Positions 48,001 to 63,000 of a DNA stretch of 64,000 bases are shown piece by piece. Position 1 is the first letter of the stretch, and the number at the start of each line of letters is the position of its first letter. Origin of the DNA: Hymenolepis diminuta (taxonomy: Eukaryota; Platyhelminthes; Cestoda; Cyclophyllidea; Hymenolepididae); contig CAADRB010000047.1 of NCBI GenBank assembly GCA_900708905.1, positions 348,225 through 412,224 of the forward strand, in the 5' to 3' direction. The notes below the pieces were generated by a model, which saw only the letters and a program-made list of their open reading frames with translations, searched no databases and was not told where the DNA came from. The translations under genes were made by a program, and so were the position numbers.

Positions 48001-51000
48001 ATATTGATATTCAGTGCTAAAACGAATACTTAGATATGTGCTTAAGTCATTAATGTAAAACCATGTTGCCATTGCGATATGTTAATGAAATAATGATACA
48101 GTAACTCAATTAATGACAGAAGTAGAGAGAAGGTAGAAGTATAGCACCTTCAAGACATGATTATTCATTGTGGGAAGTCTTTCAATATTAGTTGATAAGG
48201 GTCAGACTACCGATGTTTTAATAGCAGTTTTGTTCACTCATCCTGTCTAGATTGTAAATATATAAAGAGCAAAATGCACCCGCATATATTCTTTCAGTAA
48301 TGAACACAACACGACCCGACAGCAACCTGCTTGATGTTGTCAATTTCTCATTTTCTACGTGAAAACCATTACTGTTTGTCTTCTTTATACACATCAGGTA
48401 GTCTGTTGGCTCTCGTAATTTTCCGTACGAAATTAATTTATGCCTGATACTCTATTCAATACCAAAGGAGAAATAAAAGAGAGAACACTGATTCACGGTT
48501 TCATGGGCCGAATTTACCTGCATTGTAAGTAAAGGTTTCAGCTTGGCCTTTGTAAATCAATTTGACATGGTTTATATTTCGTCTGACATATTCACAACGT
48601 CTAAACATGTTTGTACATATGTGCTCAGTTCAGATCTGAAGTTCGTACTTTTATCTCTGCGGGACTTTGTTCCATCTTTACTTTTGCGTGACTGTTATCT
48701 CTGCTTCACTTTCACTGTGAGTAATGATTTTACTCTTGATGAGATTGGAAGCAGATAAGTAAAAATCTGTTTAAACTCAAATGTCTATTTTTTCTTAGAC
48801 TATTATTCCATGGCTAACATTCTATTTACTAAGCACCACTGCAACGGGCTTCGAGCGCGTGTCGGTTTTGACATGTGTTTGTTCGAGTAGATTAATTAAA
48901 TTCACCTTGATCGAACTGTAATGATCTCTGCTGTGTTAAAAGCATGTTAACTCCTATCATTCAGGTACTTAGTTATTAGAAGAATAATAAACTCTGAACT
49001 TCCTAGATATAGAATCATCCAGGAACTCACTGAGCAAATGCTTTCATTTCATTCAAAATTCACATACTGTCATATGAAGAGAAAAGTATGCGATCTGAAT
49101 GAACCATCAGACACTTTTCAATGGTGAAAAGTGTATTTCTTGTCTTTTTGTGCTAATGTTAAGTAATGTCTTTCTACCTAAAGTATTGGAAATTTCAGAC
49201 ACAAATCAAGCAGTGAAATCGTTTTACAAAGCACAATTCAATTTCTCGAAACTGGAAGTCCTTTTCTTTAATCTCATTTCCTGCTAGTGCCTATTTCGTG
49301 GCGCTATAGGTTGTTGTCGGCGGTGGCGGTGGTGTCATTCTGACAGGCTTTTAATTGTCTGAATTAGCGACTCGGCTTCAGTTATGATGTAAATGCAAGT
49401 AAAATGGTTCTCATAGTCATTCTTATTTAACAGGTAAGATTATATCCGCAATAATTTGATCTCTTCTCTATTTCAGCTTCATCCGGTATGAGAAAATATT
49501 TGCCAAATCTGACTAGAGTAGTTGCTATTTTAAAACTCGAACCAGAGACCTCGAGCTAACTTAAATAGTGTTCTTTCGCTTACTTCAAATGCTAGCTTAG
49601 ATTGAAAAGGCTTATTTAGAGTATATCTGTAGTATATGAGATATTTCAGATCAACAATTTATTTCAAAGGACTACCAGAAATAGAATGGAGTAACGAAAG
49701 TTCCCTGCCTACAAAGCATCTTCTACGTAAATCTGTGTCCATTATCAGCTTCCCTTCAATGAAAATTTTGCTACTTTTTGATAAAATTCATCATATTTGA
49801 GCATTATAACCTGATTATACTGTAACGATTAAAGTTTCGCATTCTTATTGCGCTCTGTTTTATCCTAGTCCTCTCTTTTACTAATTAAAATAAATTTGCT
49901 CACACACTAGGATACTGACTAGAATGTTGCCCTCTCTCTATTCTTCCGACCGTTCCTTGAATGGTTTAATTACCTGGCAACCTTGGTTATTGCAAACGAA
50001 TTCACAACGAACGTGATCAGGCATTGATTTTAGGTCAAGTGTTTATTTTATGAAGAGGATGGTGGCAGCCAAAATCGCGTTCGCCAAGCAATTGAAAGAT
50101 GTGATTGTGTATTTATTTGAGAAACTATACGAATTTAGAGGTTTCGGTAGTGACACTAAACGTATCTTCACAGAAAAAAATGGCTTATATAAAAAAGAAT
50201 ACCGCAATAGCCAATAAAATGCGTGAAATCGTACATTATCAGTTTTAACCAAAGTAGTCTAACGTCTAGTACCTCCTTCCGTATAAATATGATGCCTCAC
50301 TGCATTAGGAAAATTGTAATTTATTGGTACATTCCCTCCAATTATACTGCTTGTATCGAAAGTTTGCTAATGAATAATCATTTGATGCTCTTTATTCAAT
50401 TTTACTGTGGCGGAAAGCGTCCACGCCTTGCTAGCTTATAAACACCTATTCCTCTGCATTTGCATTTCTAATGCTATGTTATTCAAAGATAAGTTCTTTG
50501 AAAAAGTCATAACTTATTTATTTAATTCACGCTCGGACTATTGATAAAAAGCCTTAAGTGTGTGTTTGTCTAGACAATTTTTAGACCGTATGTCTACCAA
50601 TAATGTGCCAAATCCATTAAGACTATAATAAACACTTACTTGAAAATACATTTTTTTGCTTCTGTTTGAGCACGTGATAATGTTTCTCTTAGTTTACTTG
50701 GTAACTGAGATGGACCGAACATGGGAAAGGATTTTGAACTGGCATAACTTAATTTTCGACCGAGTTATTACTATCCTTTTTCTATAACATCGAGTTGGTT
50801 TCACAGAGACAGGCGGCTTTAAATGTCGAAACGAGAATCTCATATGCTTCAATTTGTTAAATTTCAAATCTTTCAATCATTATTTGTCATCCTTTTTGAG
50901 GCAACTTCTAGTTTATTGCCACACATACCATTGTTAGTCATCAACATATAGTGCAGGCTTAAGATAAATCCTTCCATTTAACTATTGATATGTTTCCTCT

Positions 51001-54000
51001 CCTTGCAGCCGTTGGCTTTATTGCTTGTCTCTTGTGTCTTCTGGCATGTGATAAAATATCGCCAATTACAATGTTATCGAAAGTCCGGAATGATCCGCCC
51101 AAAGCCAGGAATCATCTTCCCTGAGATGGTTTTCGCCAAAATGAATGAGAAACTCCTCAATTTCCTCAAATGTGTTGCCAACTACACATTCTACAAACTC
51201 GGTCTTGAGGTGAGATATCATTCTTTGCTTTATTTTTACATATACCCATGATTTAAATGATGCTTTAATAATGTTCATTTCTCAAATCGGTTAGCTCTAG
51301 CGGTATGATTTTGCCAATGCCATCGACGATCAGCCTTCCATAGCCTTATTTCAAACCCATTCACTTTCCTATATGCAGACAATATAAATTAACCTATGTG
51401 GTTGTTAGAATGTTGATCTTTCAGTAGCGCTTAAGCGTCTGACTCATCCAATGACACTGAATCGAAAAATGCTTATCGACATTAATCGAGTAGTTATGTT
51501 ATCTCTACCGCAGTGACAAATGCTTCTGCATTAAAATAAAAAGACTGGATCATGCGTGCTTTATAAAATGAGTGGAAGCAGTGAATCAATATTGATAGAA
51601 AATAATTCCACTAACTTCTTCCAATGAAGATCTGCATTTCCATACCACTTCATGAAGAAAGTTTTGTGGTTCATTGCTTGGCATTCAGGTTTAATTTTTT
51701 GTATAAATCGATTGAGTGAAACTCGTAATTTAGTCTTTTGGGCCGCATACATCACAGTAATAAAGTGACGCGTGACAAATTGGGTAGCAGATATTCTGTT
51801 CTATCCTCTTATTTTTCTCTAATATTCCGATTCTTTGTGATAAATAAGAAGACATTTTGATAGCTATTGTCAATGCTTGCGATTTCTTTTTTGCGGAAGT
51901 AAATTCATCTCATATCTTACATCTTTTCATGACTTTTATAATAGGCTTATTTCGCGCGATGGAATAAGTAAGATTGTGACTCATTTCCATCGTATTTACC
52001 TTACTGTTGATAATGGAGAATACGTTATAACTTATTCAGATTAAAATACGTCTGAGATTCGCGGTTATCTCTCTAGAAGCGGTTTATAAGAATTATACAA
52101 TAAGTCATTAACAGTTGATTTATAAATTTGGCACAGTTATATATATATATATATATCAAGTCCGAAAATTACATTTAAACTTTTGTAGCGGTTGCAATTT
52201 TCCGTTTTGCCTTTTAATTAACAAAGTAATTTTACTCTAATTTCGACTTCTTCAGAAAATTCTTCTAGTTCGAGAACTGCCTTGATTCAAATCTGATTAA
52301 ATTGCCCGATCTTGCATATACTTATTCGGTGGTGATGTAGCCGTTGAGTATGAGAAAATAGACATCTATAAGGACTCAAAACCTATTTATGCATATTCAC
52401 TGATAGGTATCATCCCTAGTTTATAATTCATCACGAAAACGGGCGAAAAGGTAATGCATTTTCGTCCTTTCATGCACAAGTGTAATGTGCAAATTGCTGG
52501 TTAGTTCATAAAGTCCATACTTAACACTGAGTAAAGAAAAGACCTAGTTAATTTAAAGAATCCTCGCAGCTCTAGTGCTGTAATTTAATTAACTAACAAG
52601 CTTGGAATACTATTACAAGGTTAAAGTTCCACTAATGTTAACTGATGATTTTTGAAACTTCGGTGCTTGAAATGTGTCACTTCTTTAAAGCCAGATGTCC
52701 TCATCAATTTCACAATTGAAATATTTATTTTACACTGGTATAATTTGTATCATTTTATTTGCACTAGAGTAAAAGATTCTCTATAACTTACTTGTATCCA
52801 TTTACAATGACCTTCGTTCGATTAAGTTAAACAAGTTTCTCGTTTGGAATAATTACTTCTTTCGTTAGCCTATTTTTAATTGATTAGTTCATTTATTTTC
52901 CTTTCGAGTTACGTAAAGCTGGTCCATTTAGACAGTAATTACTTAACACAGTGCATGTGAGGTTTAGAATTAGAGGTTTAGGATGGTGGTGGAGATCGAT
53001 TTTCAAAATGTACTCGTGGACTTCCCCTTATTTTAAGGTGCTAGGTAAGGTTGATCAACTTTGCTTCACAAAGATCTCTTGTTTCTCTACCGGTTATCTG
53101 AGTGAACAAAGTTGTATCCTCTAGTTCTTACACTTTGACTTGAAGCTATGGTGGGTATTTATTTTCACTCTTTTCTGTAAGAGGATAAGAGGTATACCTT
53201 GTTGCAGTTTGTGTAACAACTAATGGCTAGCCAAGATAATTAGATCCCAGCGGTTAATGATGACGTAGATGAAAATTTCCGAAAATGTGTAGGGAGTCTT
53301 TAATCTTTTCCTTAATATGAATTGTGGACGTATTACGAACCAGTTATTAAAACAACAGTCTTATCTAGGTTATAATGTATTATTTTGTATGAAGTTGCAA
53401 GCATGGGAAACAACTACAAACGTCTTGGAGATAGGTGAGTCCAAGAAGTTAATCTCTAGAATCTAGTTCGCCGGATTTCACTTTGTTATTCAATTATTCT
53501 TCTGCCTCGATGATCGCTTATATGTATACTATTGTTTACTCCAGAATGTCTCCATTCACCTTTCCGTCCACCTGGTTCACATCGTGAAATAAATACACAT
53601 GGGTTGGTAGTAGTGAATCGCTTATTGTTAAAACCGTTTTCACTTGATGTAGCTGTTTTATTCTTTATCTTATTAATGAAATACTTTCCTGAAGTAAGTT
53701 TTTCTGAAGTAAGCTCATCAAAGTGCTGTATTGGTAGCCAATTTGAGCTAGTCATTTCTGTACTTCAGTAAATGAAATAATCTTTAAATGTTATATAGAG
53801 CATATAGAGCGCTAGTCCGGGAATGAATAGGATAGAGACAGAACATATTGTGCGTAACAGGTGAAGGATTGTTGAGAAAAAAAGAGTAAATGTTATATGT
53901 AATTGTTTCATTTTTCCTAATTCTGACGTTTATTTAAATTGAGGATGAATTGGGAAACTTTGTTGACAGAAGAATACAGTACCAGTGCTTTGTATCTAGA

Positions 54001-57000
54001 AAGTAGTTGAATTCGAGTCCAAAAATTTGTGTATCTACTTGATTGTAAATTTGGTGTTGTATATTTCACATAATTTTTTTAGACTAGTGGCTTGTTTCGA
54101 TCACGTCTGATAAAAACGGGAAGAATGATTTCGTTCTTATAGTAACAATTGGTAATCAAGGCTTTTAACGGGTAATTCCACTAACATCTTCATGATGTCA
54201 TCCTTAATCCTTCCCGAACTAAGAAGTAAAATAACCAAATTGAAATAAATGAATTATGATCAGAAAACCTTTCGCTCACTGGGACATAGGAAGGGAGGTA
54301 CAAATTTCAACAGTTGTCATTGTGATACCCCTTAACAACAGCCATTTTACTTCTTTTCCCTCTTTGATCTCTCTTTTTCGTCAGTTTGAAGTTTCTGTAG
54401 TTATTACTATGTAAATTACTGTATGATTTATTACACTTTGTCTTATTACATTAATAAGCCATTTGCCATTAAGTATTTATAGGAAAGGGACTTAGGAGAT
54501 TAATAAGTTAATTTTGACTATATATATGTATTGAACAATGTAGCAATCTTCCTCTCATTATTAAAGCTTCATTTTTATAACTCTCAGTTAAATGCCACAT
54601 AAATTTTCGGTTATATAAGTGTTGCTTATGTGTTAATCCTAATGGCTCTCATTTTTATATGGGAAAATGTGTCGTCATAACTGCCCTTTGTACACTTTGT
54701 CAAACTTTCAAGCACAGTATGATTTATGACATCTTTAGTGTTTCAGTTATCTACCTGTATTTTTTTTAAAAATGGTATTATAGCTGTTTTTTTTAAAATT
54801 ATTATCCTACGTTGCTTTAACTGAAAGGGATTATTGCTCTACTTAAAACATTTTAATGTAGCGTATTAATAAAGACCTTGGCAATTGAGTTAAACCTTTT
54901 GAAAGCCCATTGGTTTCGAAGTAATAATTGCATGATCTTTTCATTCAAATACGTCCTCTTGGCTACTTATTTCGTGCATTTAAGTAGTATTTCTTGTTCT
55001 TATATCTTGTAGATATGCTTCTGCACAACTGTGATAGCAGCCTGTATTCGAGTCGATGCATTGAGTGTGCTTTATCTTCTCTTGATGCTCATTTTCCTCT
55101 TCACCCATCGACGGGATATCTGTTCACGTCTCTGGCCAGCGTACATGAGCCTCCTAGGCGCCCTCCTCGTCATTCAATATGCCGCCTGCTCGCAAATTCC
55201 CTCCATTCTCGTTGAATGTAAGTTTGAGATCTCTATACTTCTTATGTCTTCATTAGTATCCCACTTTGTGGGAGGGGAAGGGGGAGGGGGAAAAAGCTCG
55301 TAGTATATAAAGATTGCTGTGATTGCTGTGTTATTAAGTAGTGAGCAGCACATTCCCTTGTTTCTGCCAGTATAAACCTATCCACTTACCCCTCATTTAA
55401 TGCTGCATAAATTTGTAGCGGCCTCTTATTTTATTTTTCCCAATCTCCGCGAGGTCATCCAAAAAGTGCCCTTTTCCATCTTTATATTGATGCTACGTTT
55501 ATTTGCAATAATAGGTGCATTAAAATCACGTTTGCTCTAGAATCAGCGTTCTATTTCATCTCTCTTGAGGATTAAAGTGGAATATCCTTTTACATTATTT
55601 ACATCAGCTCGACGTTTATTGACCATAAGAACAATTTGGTAAAATAGAAAATCAAGTTTCGCTGTATTATTTGAATGCTGATGCTCCCTAGACGAGTAGC
55701 TTATTAAAATTTGCTTTTACTAGGACAAATTTAGGGCTTGAATCGCCTCTGGAGGTCAGGTACGTCGCAATTGCAAAATGAAAATTTCTTAAGAATTATT
55801 GGTATTTGATTCGTCACTACCTTACCGGTGCCCGTTTGTACTAAGAGTTTGCCTTTCCTCATTCAAACTCCATATTTCTTATTAATCCGTTAACGATGGA
55901 TTTTAAAGTCTTACTTATTCGCACTAGTGCAGTGTAGACACATATCGTTGTTATCGTCATTTTACGGCACTAGAGCTCCACTAAGTTGTATTATTTCTGA
56001 CGAATTACCTTTTGTTTACCTACCAGTACAAGCTTATTATATATTATCTGATGTTGGATTTGTTTTTATTAATTTTTAATGTAAATGCATTGTTCCTCTT
56101 GGTATCAAGCCTATTAAGATTTCCTTTATACCATTGTGTCGTGAACATTTTACGACTACCTTATTTCACTTAAACAGTCGATAATTAATTCTCAAAGTCT
56201 TGTACGGTTTTAACGATGCTGTAGTTGATGTTCTTCATGAGCCCGTTGAAGAGTTTATCAAATTGTATTTAATTATGCTCATTATTAAAGTTCATTCTCA
56301 TTTCCCACAAGTTCGTTAATTTTATCGGTTGAAGTTCAAGCTTTAAAAGTGAGTGCTATTTATTTTAAATAGTAACAAGTAGTCATTCACATACATGCAC
56401 GGTTGATACCTAGCTGAGCTCAAAGTCCGCTACACCAGATTAAAGAGACAGAAAAAAATCGGTTAATCTCCTTGAGAAATCTAAGTGGTTAATAAAACCA
56501 GGTTACTTTCTTAATACTTTCTTACATTAAGATCCTAATAGTAGTTTCAGTTTTACGGTTCTCTGCACATTACAGTGGAAAGCGGCATCTGAAACTCGAA
56601 TTTATATCTTTAAAAATCTCTGACTGGAATACTTTCCCGATGTATGTTCTGATATATGTATGAATACCGATCAATGAGTGTGGTTATTGTTATGAGTTGT
56701 GACAATTTTACGACTGTCGGTCATTTTCGTCTCTCAGTGTTTGTGATCACATTTCGTGACCTATATTTCTTGTGGTATTACTCATCCTGCATGCAATAAA
56801 ATATTACTTTTTAATATCTCACAGAAGTTGGCCACATAATCCACTGATCAATTACCTTATATTGTTATTCTTCGGGTTTTTCTTTCACGTTTTCATTGTT
56901 AAAGAAGAAACGTGGGTGTTGTTGACATCTATTGTATTTTATTTTGGATAGAAGGTAAAAAGAAGCGCTTAAGAGAATGGAACCTGTTTATCTCATGAGC

Positions 57001-60000
57001 TTTGTATCCATTATTCCAATTTATCGACTAACTTAAAGCCGTAATTAAATATGGAACCGAGATATTTTCATCGGTATTGCGATCAATCAATCAATTAGTC
57101 TACAGATCCCAATAAGTGAAAACTAATGACATGTTTTTTAAGAGGTCATGTTCCTTTAATTATGTATCTGTTTTTTTTTCGCGCTCAACACCGTTTTCAT
57201 CGTGTCATTCGAAATTATGTTTTTAAAATTTAAAAAGGAATTGTAAACAATTGGAAACATTCTGTTGCATTGTGTAGTAAACCCACTAAAGTCTCATTAG
57301 TAAAAGTATTAGAACATACGTAGCCAGACCTATGGTACAGTCAGTGGGAATGAATATAAGCGGGTGTGACACTTTACAAGTAGGCAGGCAGGCATATGCC
57401 ACAAGCATTGGTGAATAAGGACAGGAACCGCACATGATTGAATTAATGATATATGGGCCAATAGTGAATTAGGAAGGAACATGACGTATCGGTATAGTAG
57501 AATTTCAGCTGTATGAGTACAGTACGTAAAATACGAACATATGGCAATGGGGATTATCACACTGAACAAAGTTTGAAATCGATTGAGATTGGCTTGGGAT
57601 AAATGTGATTGAGTCCGTAATAAATTATCGATTTTAAATCGCTACACATTCTCTCCTAGTGTCCCGGTAACCACCTGAAGCCTTTACTTCCTTAAGCTAG
57701 CAACAATCTATTTACTACAGAAACAGTTTTAGTGATCGCCCAAATTCTCTTCATCTCTTTATAAAGAATCTTTTAATTCGCTAACTTGGATATTTTTGGG
57801 AAATTGAGTTACTTCAGTGCATGAAATTGGGGTTTCGCTGCACCTTTTGTTTTATTTTATCTTTTTGCCTTTTTTTCTTTCTCATACTTTTATTTACCAA
57901 TCACCTCATTGCACATGGAAATATAGTTTATTGTAAATATACTATTCAACTCTAATTTTTAACAATGAAATGTGAAGCTTTTGTCCAATAAATAGAACAT
58001 CTGTGGGGGTTTCGCGTAGTTTTTATCAGTTTTTATCGCTTTCTTTCGTTACATACCCTCATTTTGCATTTTCAGAGCCCTTCATACTGACTGCACTTGT
58101 CTTAAAAGCATTTCCCCTGTTCTCAAATGACAAACCCTAAAGTATGTCTTTCCTCAACTATCGATTTAATATGAGCCTTTTATAGCCACGGCTTCTGAGC
58201 CTTAGCCTGAGTTAATAGTTAAATTTTTCTTTTACTGTTTTCTTAGAAAGTATCATTACCTACAATTCGCATGATTTAGTAAAAGTAAGTCCAAATTTTA
58301 ATCGTAGGAAAGAGTCTAAACACGGGGAGCAGTTCAGTACTTCAATAAGAAGTGAAGAGAGACAGATGGTTGTGCAGACGTGGAGAATAAAGTTTTGCTT
58401 CATTTGAGTTATGAATTTATCAGGATTTCCACGTTTTATTTAGTGGATATATTGTACCGCATTCAGATTTTAGGATTCAACCTCTAGGTTTCTGATTGAG
58501 AATTCACTTTCATGATGTTCAGAGCTTACTGAATTTGATTTGATTCAATTAAGTGGTTTAGATGCTATGTTGGTACATTTATCTCTTCAAATAGCCATGA
58601 GCGGCTATAGTAAACCTGAATCTAAAGGGAAATAATAAACAAGTAAACTTTTACCCCCTGAATAAGTGGTTTTATTTCATTCCAGAACTATTTGGCTTGA
58701 ATTTAAAGATAGTATTTCGCCTTTTAATTATTTGGCTCTTTTGTTATTTGATTTGATGGGAGAAAGAAAACGCTGCTCTTTGTTTCCTACTCGCGCTCAA
58801 ATGTGGCCTTTACGTCGGTCATCAATTTTAATCATGAAAAGAAACAATCTCCTCCCAAAATTATTATTAGAAATTTTTGTTTTAAATTTAGGGGGAGTAA
58901 CCGAATCTATTGTATGGATTCTTTATAGCTCTTCTAAGTATAATATATTATCTTAATGAGAAATGATCCTTATCACCTAAGATGTCATCTTCAGCGGAAG
59001 CCTTAGCTTTTTGCAATCTTTTCAGACTCCGAGTTTTGAAAAGGAAGATAAAATTGACGATTGATGATGGAAGCGACTGGAGATGATGAATTTGATAATT
59101 TCAATCTTAATTTACAATGAACGAGGATATTTAACTTGAGAATGGATACTGACGTATGGTGATTGTTGGAAAACATTGGCTAATCACTACAACTTTGCCT
59201 GAACACTATATTGGTACTTTAATAACATTAAGCATAATCTTGGCTACCTACTTGGCCATACCATGGCAATAGTTGTTCAGATCCAGTAAGAAGAGGGGAG
59301 AAGATTTGTAATTCAGCGCAGACTTCTCTTCGAGTCTTTATTCAAAGCATGCGGTTGTCTAAATATTACTTAAAAGTAGGTGAGTGGTTGACTACTTTGT
59401 TTGTCAATAATATAGCAGTGATGATCCTTAATTTCCAGGTACGATCAAGGAAGAGGAGCAATCAAAAAATTCTTTTTTTCTGTCCATAGAATTTTCTAGG
59501 AATTCTACCCAGGTGTCTATCTTTGTACATTATAAAGATCAGGTATAACCAACTTCTGGACCTATTTTTAAGTAATTTTTGAAAGCACTATATTTGTTGA
59601 TCTGAAAGGCACGCCCTTTCTACTTGTTAATTTAATAAACAAGGATGTTAAATCAAATTACATTTTATCATTTGCAATTCCAACAGTCCATTTATGACTT
59701 GTTATTCTCATCTAGTTAGAACATTTTGAAGAAGGTTACAAAACGGCTTTGTTTGTAAATCAAATAATTTCCCATTGTAAGTTAAACATTTAAGAGGAAT
59801 GTGTCATTTTTTATGTGAACATTGTCATCAGCGGTCCACATAAACATTTCATGCCATAATTTTCAGGTTTAATCACTAGAGATGACAACACAGAATAGTG
59901 TACCTGAGTGATGCAACGCTCTATTTTTATCGTCTATGGTAATACAAAAAAATTTTCTATAAATTTAAAATTATGGAAAACCAAACGAATCTAATAAGAT

Positions 60001-63000
60001 ATTGAAGAGGAAGAAAGGTTCAAGAAGAACTAGCTTATGAATCCAAGATATCAAGAGTCCTACTTTGAACCGAAAAAAATGTTAAGTTATTCACATTCTC
60101 ATAAGCAGTAAAGTTAACTATGTAATGTTCAAATTTAATAATTTGGCTTTCAGGTTCATGGGTATTCATAATGTTTGTAAATTGTTAACCAGTTGATTTA
60201 ATTCTGTATTTAGTCATACCATCTCGATTTATTTGTGTCTTCTCATAGCCAATAGCAGGTAGATGAGATTAGCAGTGGTTTTGTAACAAATAGTACTCCC
60301 TAGAGCTTACACAAATTTTACTAAAACGGACTAGTTGAAAATGAATAAGAGAATGTAAAGTTTCTGTCATAGAGACGCTAAGGTATGATGAGTGCTGATA
60401 AATTACGAAGTAATACCATAATTATGAAGTAATGAAATTCCAATTCATTTTGAGCTTGGTAATTAGCTTGCCTTCTATTTAGATGAATTCCCCCCTTTTA
60501 TCAGTTCGTTCTCTCCTAATGATAAAAAATTATAGATTCTATGAGGTGATAGTTGAACTAAAATTCGCTTCTGGCTGCAGACGCAAATAAAATGCATGCA
60601 TCATTTATTACACTAGCAAGCAGGCGAACTAACGAAAGATAGGTGTAACGTATTGGGAGAATTTTTCATTAAAACAACAGCAGGAGAGCGACCTTCACGT
60701 GTTTTGTTTTATCTAATTGATAAGTTGTCACCTTCACCCGTTCGATGCGTCACTTTTTGTACTAACTTGAATGTGTGATGCTGAATTAATATCGGGGACT
60801 TAATGAGACGAGTCTACATTAGTGTCAGCCTTACTTTTTTTGAATCTCAAATCAGTTTCCACTTATCTTGGGTAGGGAGAAACTTGCATTCGGTAACCTT
60901 TCTGTTGAACGGTTAATTAGTGTTGCTGGTAATGTGCGATCCCTATTTGCCATTCTAATGTTAGAGACTTTTGTCAAACCGGAGCCACCTTTAATGAGTT
61001 TATGCATGCTACCAAACTCTTACTTTTATTAAAGCTAATGAGTTTTGTCTGATTTCTCTTTCGCGTCTTGCCTTTTTATCGCGTGTCTTGAAGGTCGCAG
61101 ACTTGCTAGTGTGACTGTAGTGTTAACTTTACTCTTCTTTGTAGTAGGTCACTTTCTCCCCATTAATTTTAAATCATATTTTTGATTCCCACGCTCATTG
61201 AAACGAAATGTTTTTCATCTCTCATCTTGGACAAGGCAGCAGCGTCCTGAAATCTGTATGGTGAGAGGTACTCACTCTGTCATTCCCCACTAACCAATCC
61301 CTCAAACTGTACTAGTGGATATTGATCTCATGATTTCCAGCTTGGCAGACGCGAACATTGCAACTACATAGTCAGTGCTTTAAACTACGCTAGCATCTGT
61401 GAGGTTATTTGCGTTGCCTAGCACCAAAATTTAATTATTGTAGTTTTAACTGTTTCCTGAATCTTATAGAGGGCGGGGGCAAAGCCGAAGCATCCACTTC
61501 GATTAATTAATTCAAATTGAGTTATGGAAAACAGAGCAGACCGTGCATAGTGCTTGTATGTTAAACCATGCATAGGTACTATACAATTTTGACTTAACAA
61601 AGTAAATTATCTATATGTCTTCCAATTGATTTACTTGATTCTTGGTAGATTATTTCGCCTTAAACTAGGGAGTTCTATTCCTATTTTTACTGAAAAGGAT
61701 GTTGGTTGTTTTGGGTGCCTTTCATGTCCCCTCCCTCACTTAACCTTCTTTCCCAACGATAGCCTTGGATGACTAGGCAGAAAGAGAGACGGTTAGCCTT
61801 AAAAGGGAATTTTGAATTCACAGATACAAGGGAAATTTGCTATTACGTGGCTTTTGCTTTGCTTGTATCCGAGCTTATCTTGATATCTTTTTGCGATAAT
61901 GAATAATCTTGGGAGAAGTATTCCAATGAGTATGTTAATCATTAAGTAATTAAAGGGATATGTTTACTACCATCTCTCTTGGACAGAAGAGTAGCACTCG
62001 GGAGTGTCTGATGAGAAACTAACATTAATTCATTCACCAGGATGATCGGTTATTTCAGTCGCTGTATGTGCACCAATGGGTATCCACCACCGTGATCGCA
62101 TCATTCGGTAACATTAAATGAATGAAAACGGTATACTTATTGTTGGGAATGGTGAAAATAAGTGAACTATAAGTATTCATTTTTATTGATATTTCGTCAA
62201 ATGCCCTGCTAATTTTTGACATTTCTTTCTATCGTTTGGATGTCTCGTGAGTACTTGATTTTAAGAGGTATTAAGGTATCTAGGACTAAGCCACTTAGGA
62301 TGGCGCACTAATTGTCCGGAAACTGGGTGTATCTCGGGGAAAGGCAAGCACATAGATGACTAGGTGTCATAGGGGCTCTATAACATCCGAGCGGAGGCTT
62401 AATTGTATGATTTTTTACGCACGGTTTGAAAAAAAGGAACTAGTGTTCGATAATATGATGGTATCATTTAGTCTTTATTAGATTAACGCTTTCGACTGTT
62501 AGCTGAGATAGCTACAACTTCATATCAGAGTCTTTTAATGACTAGTCCTAACGTACTCCTAGCTAAGTCAGAAATTACTGAACACGTCTATTCATGGTAT
62601 GATCTATTAGCCTTAATTTTAATAGATAGGTCATTAGCAGAAGGGGGACTATCCAGAATGTTTATGGTATCCTAAATTTAAGACCTCCTACTAAAAGCTT
62701 ATCGATTTGAAAGATTGCTCTAAATATGAGTAATCACAAATGGAACTTCCACAAATTGGTGTAAAAGAACTTCTCGTTATCTGTCCCTTTTCCTACGAAC
62801 ACTGAAATTCGCCAACTCGAATTTTTTTAATTGAACAGGATTTTACTTAGCTCTTATTTCACCTGGACCCATTCTGAAATGTTATCTCATATTTAGAGTC
62901 TCTAAAGAGAAGTGGGAATTTGAATTATCAAAAAGGAAGTGATCGTAAGGGAAAAATTAATTGATTGATTAATCGGATAAATCTTTTGATACACCTATCT

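Noticed and set aside
58666..58956. 96-codon frame in Piezo intron 16 preceded by an acceptor-like TTCATTCCAG
   Set aside because: The frame begins with GTG, the first ATG is some 30 codons in, and it has no recognisable domain and no place in the Piezo alignment.
62005..62025. Hammerhead-like core (CTGATGA next to GAAAC) near 62010, and another near 52644
   Set aside because: No room for stem II at 62 kb and no matching stems I and III at either site, so a ribozyme is not supported.
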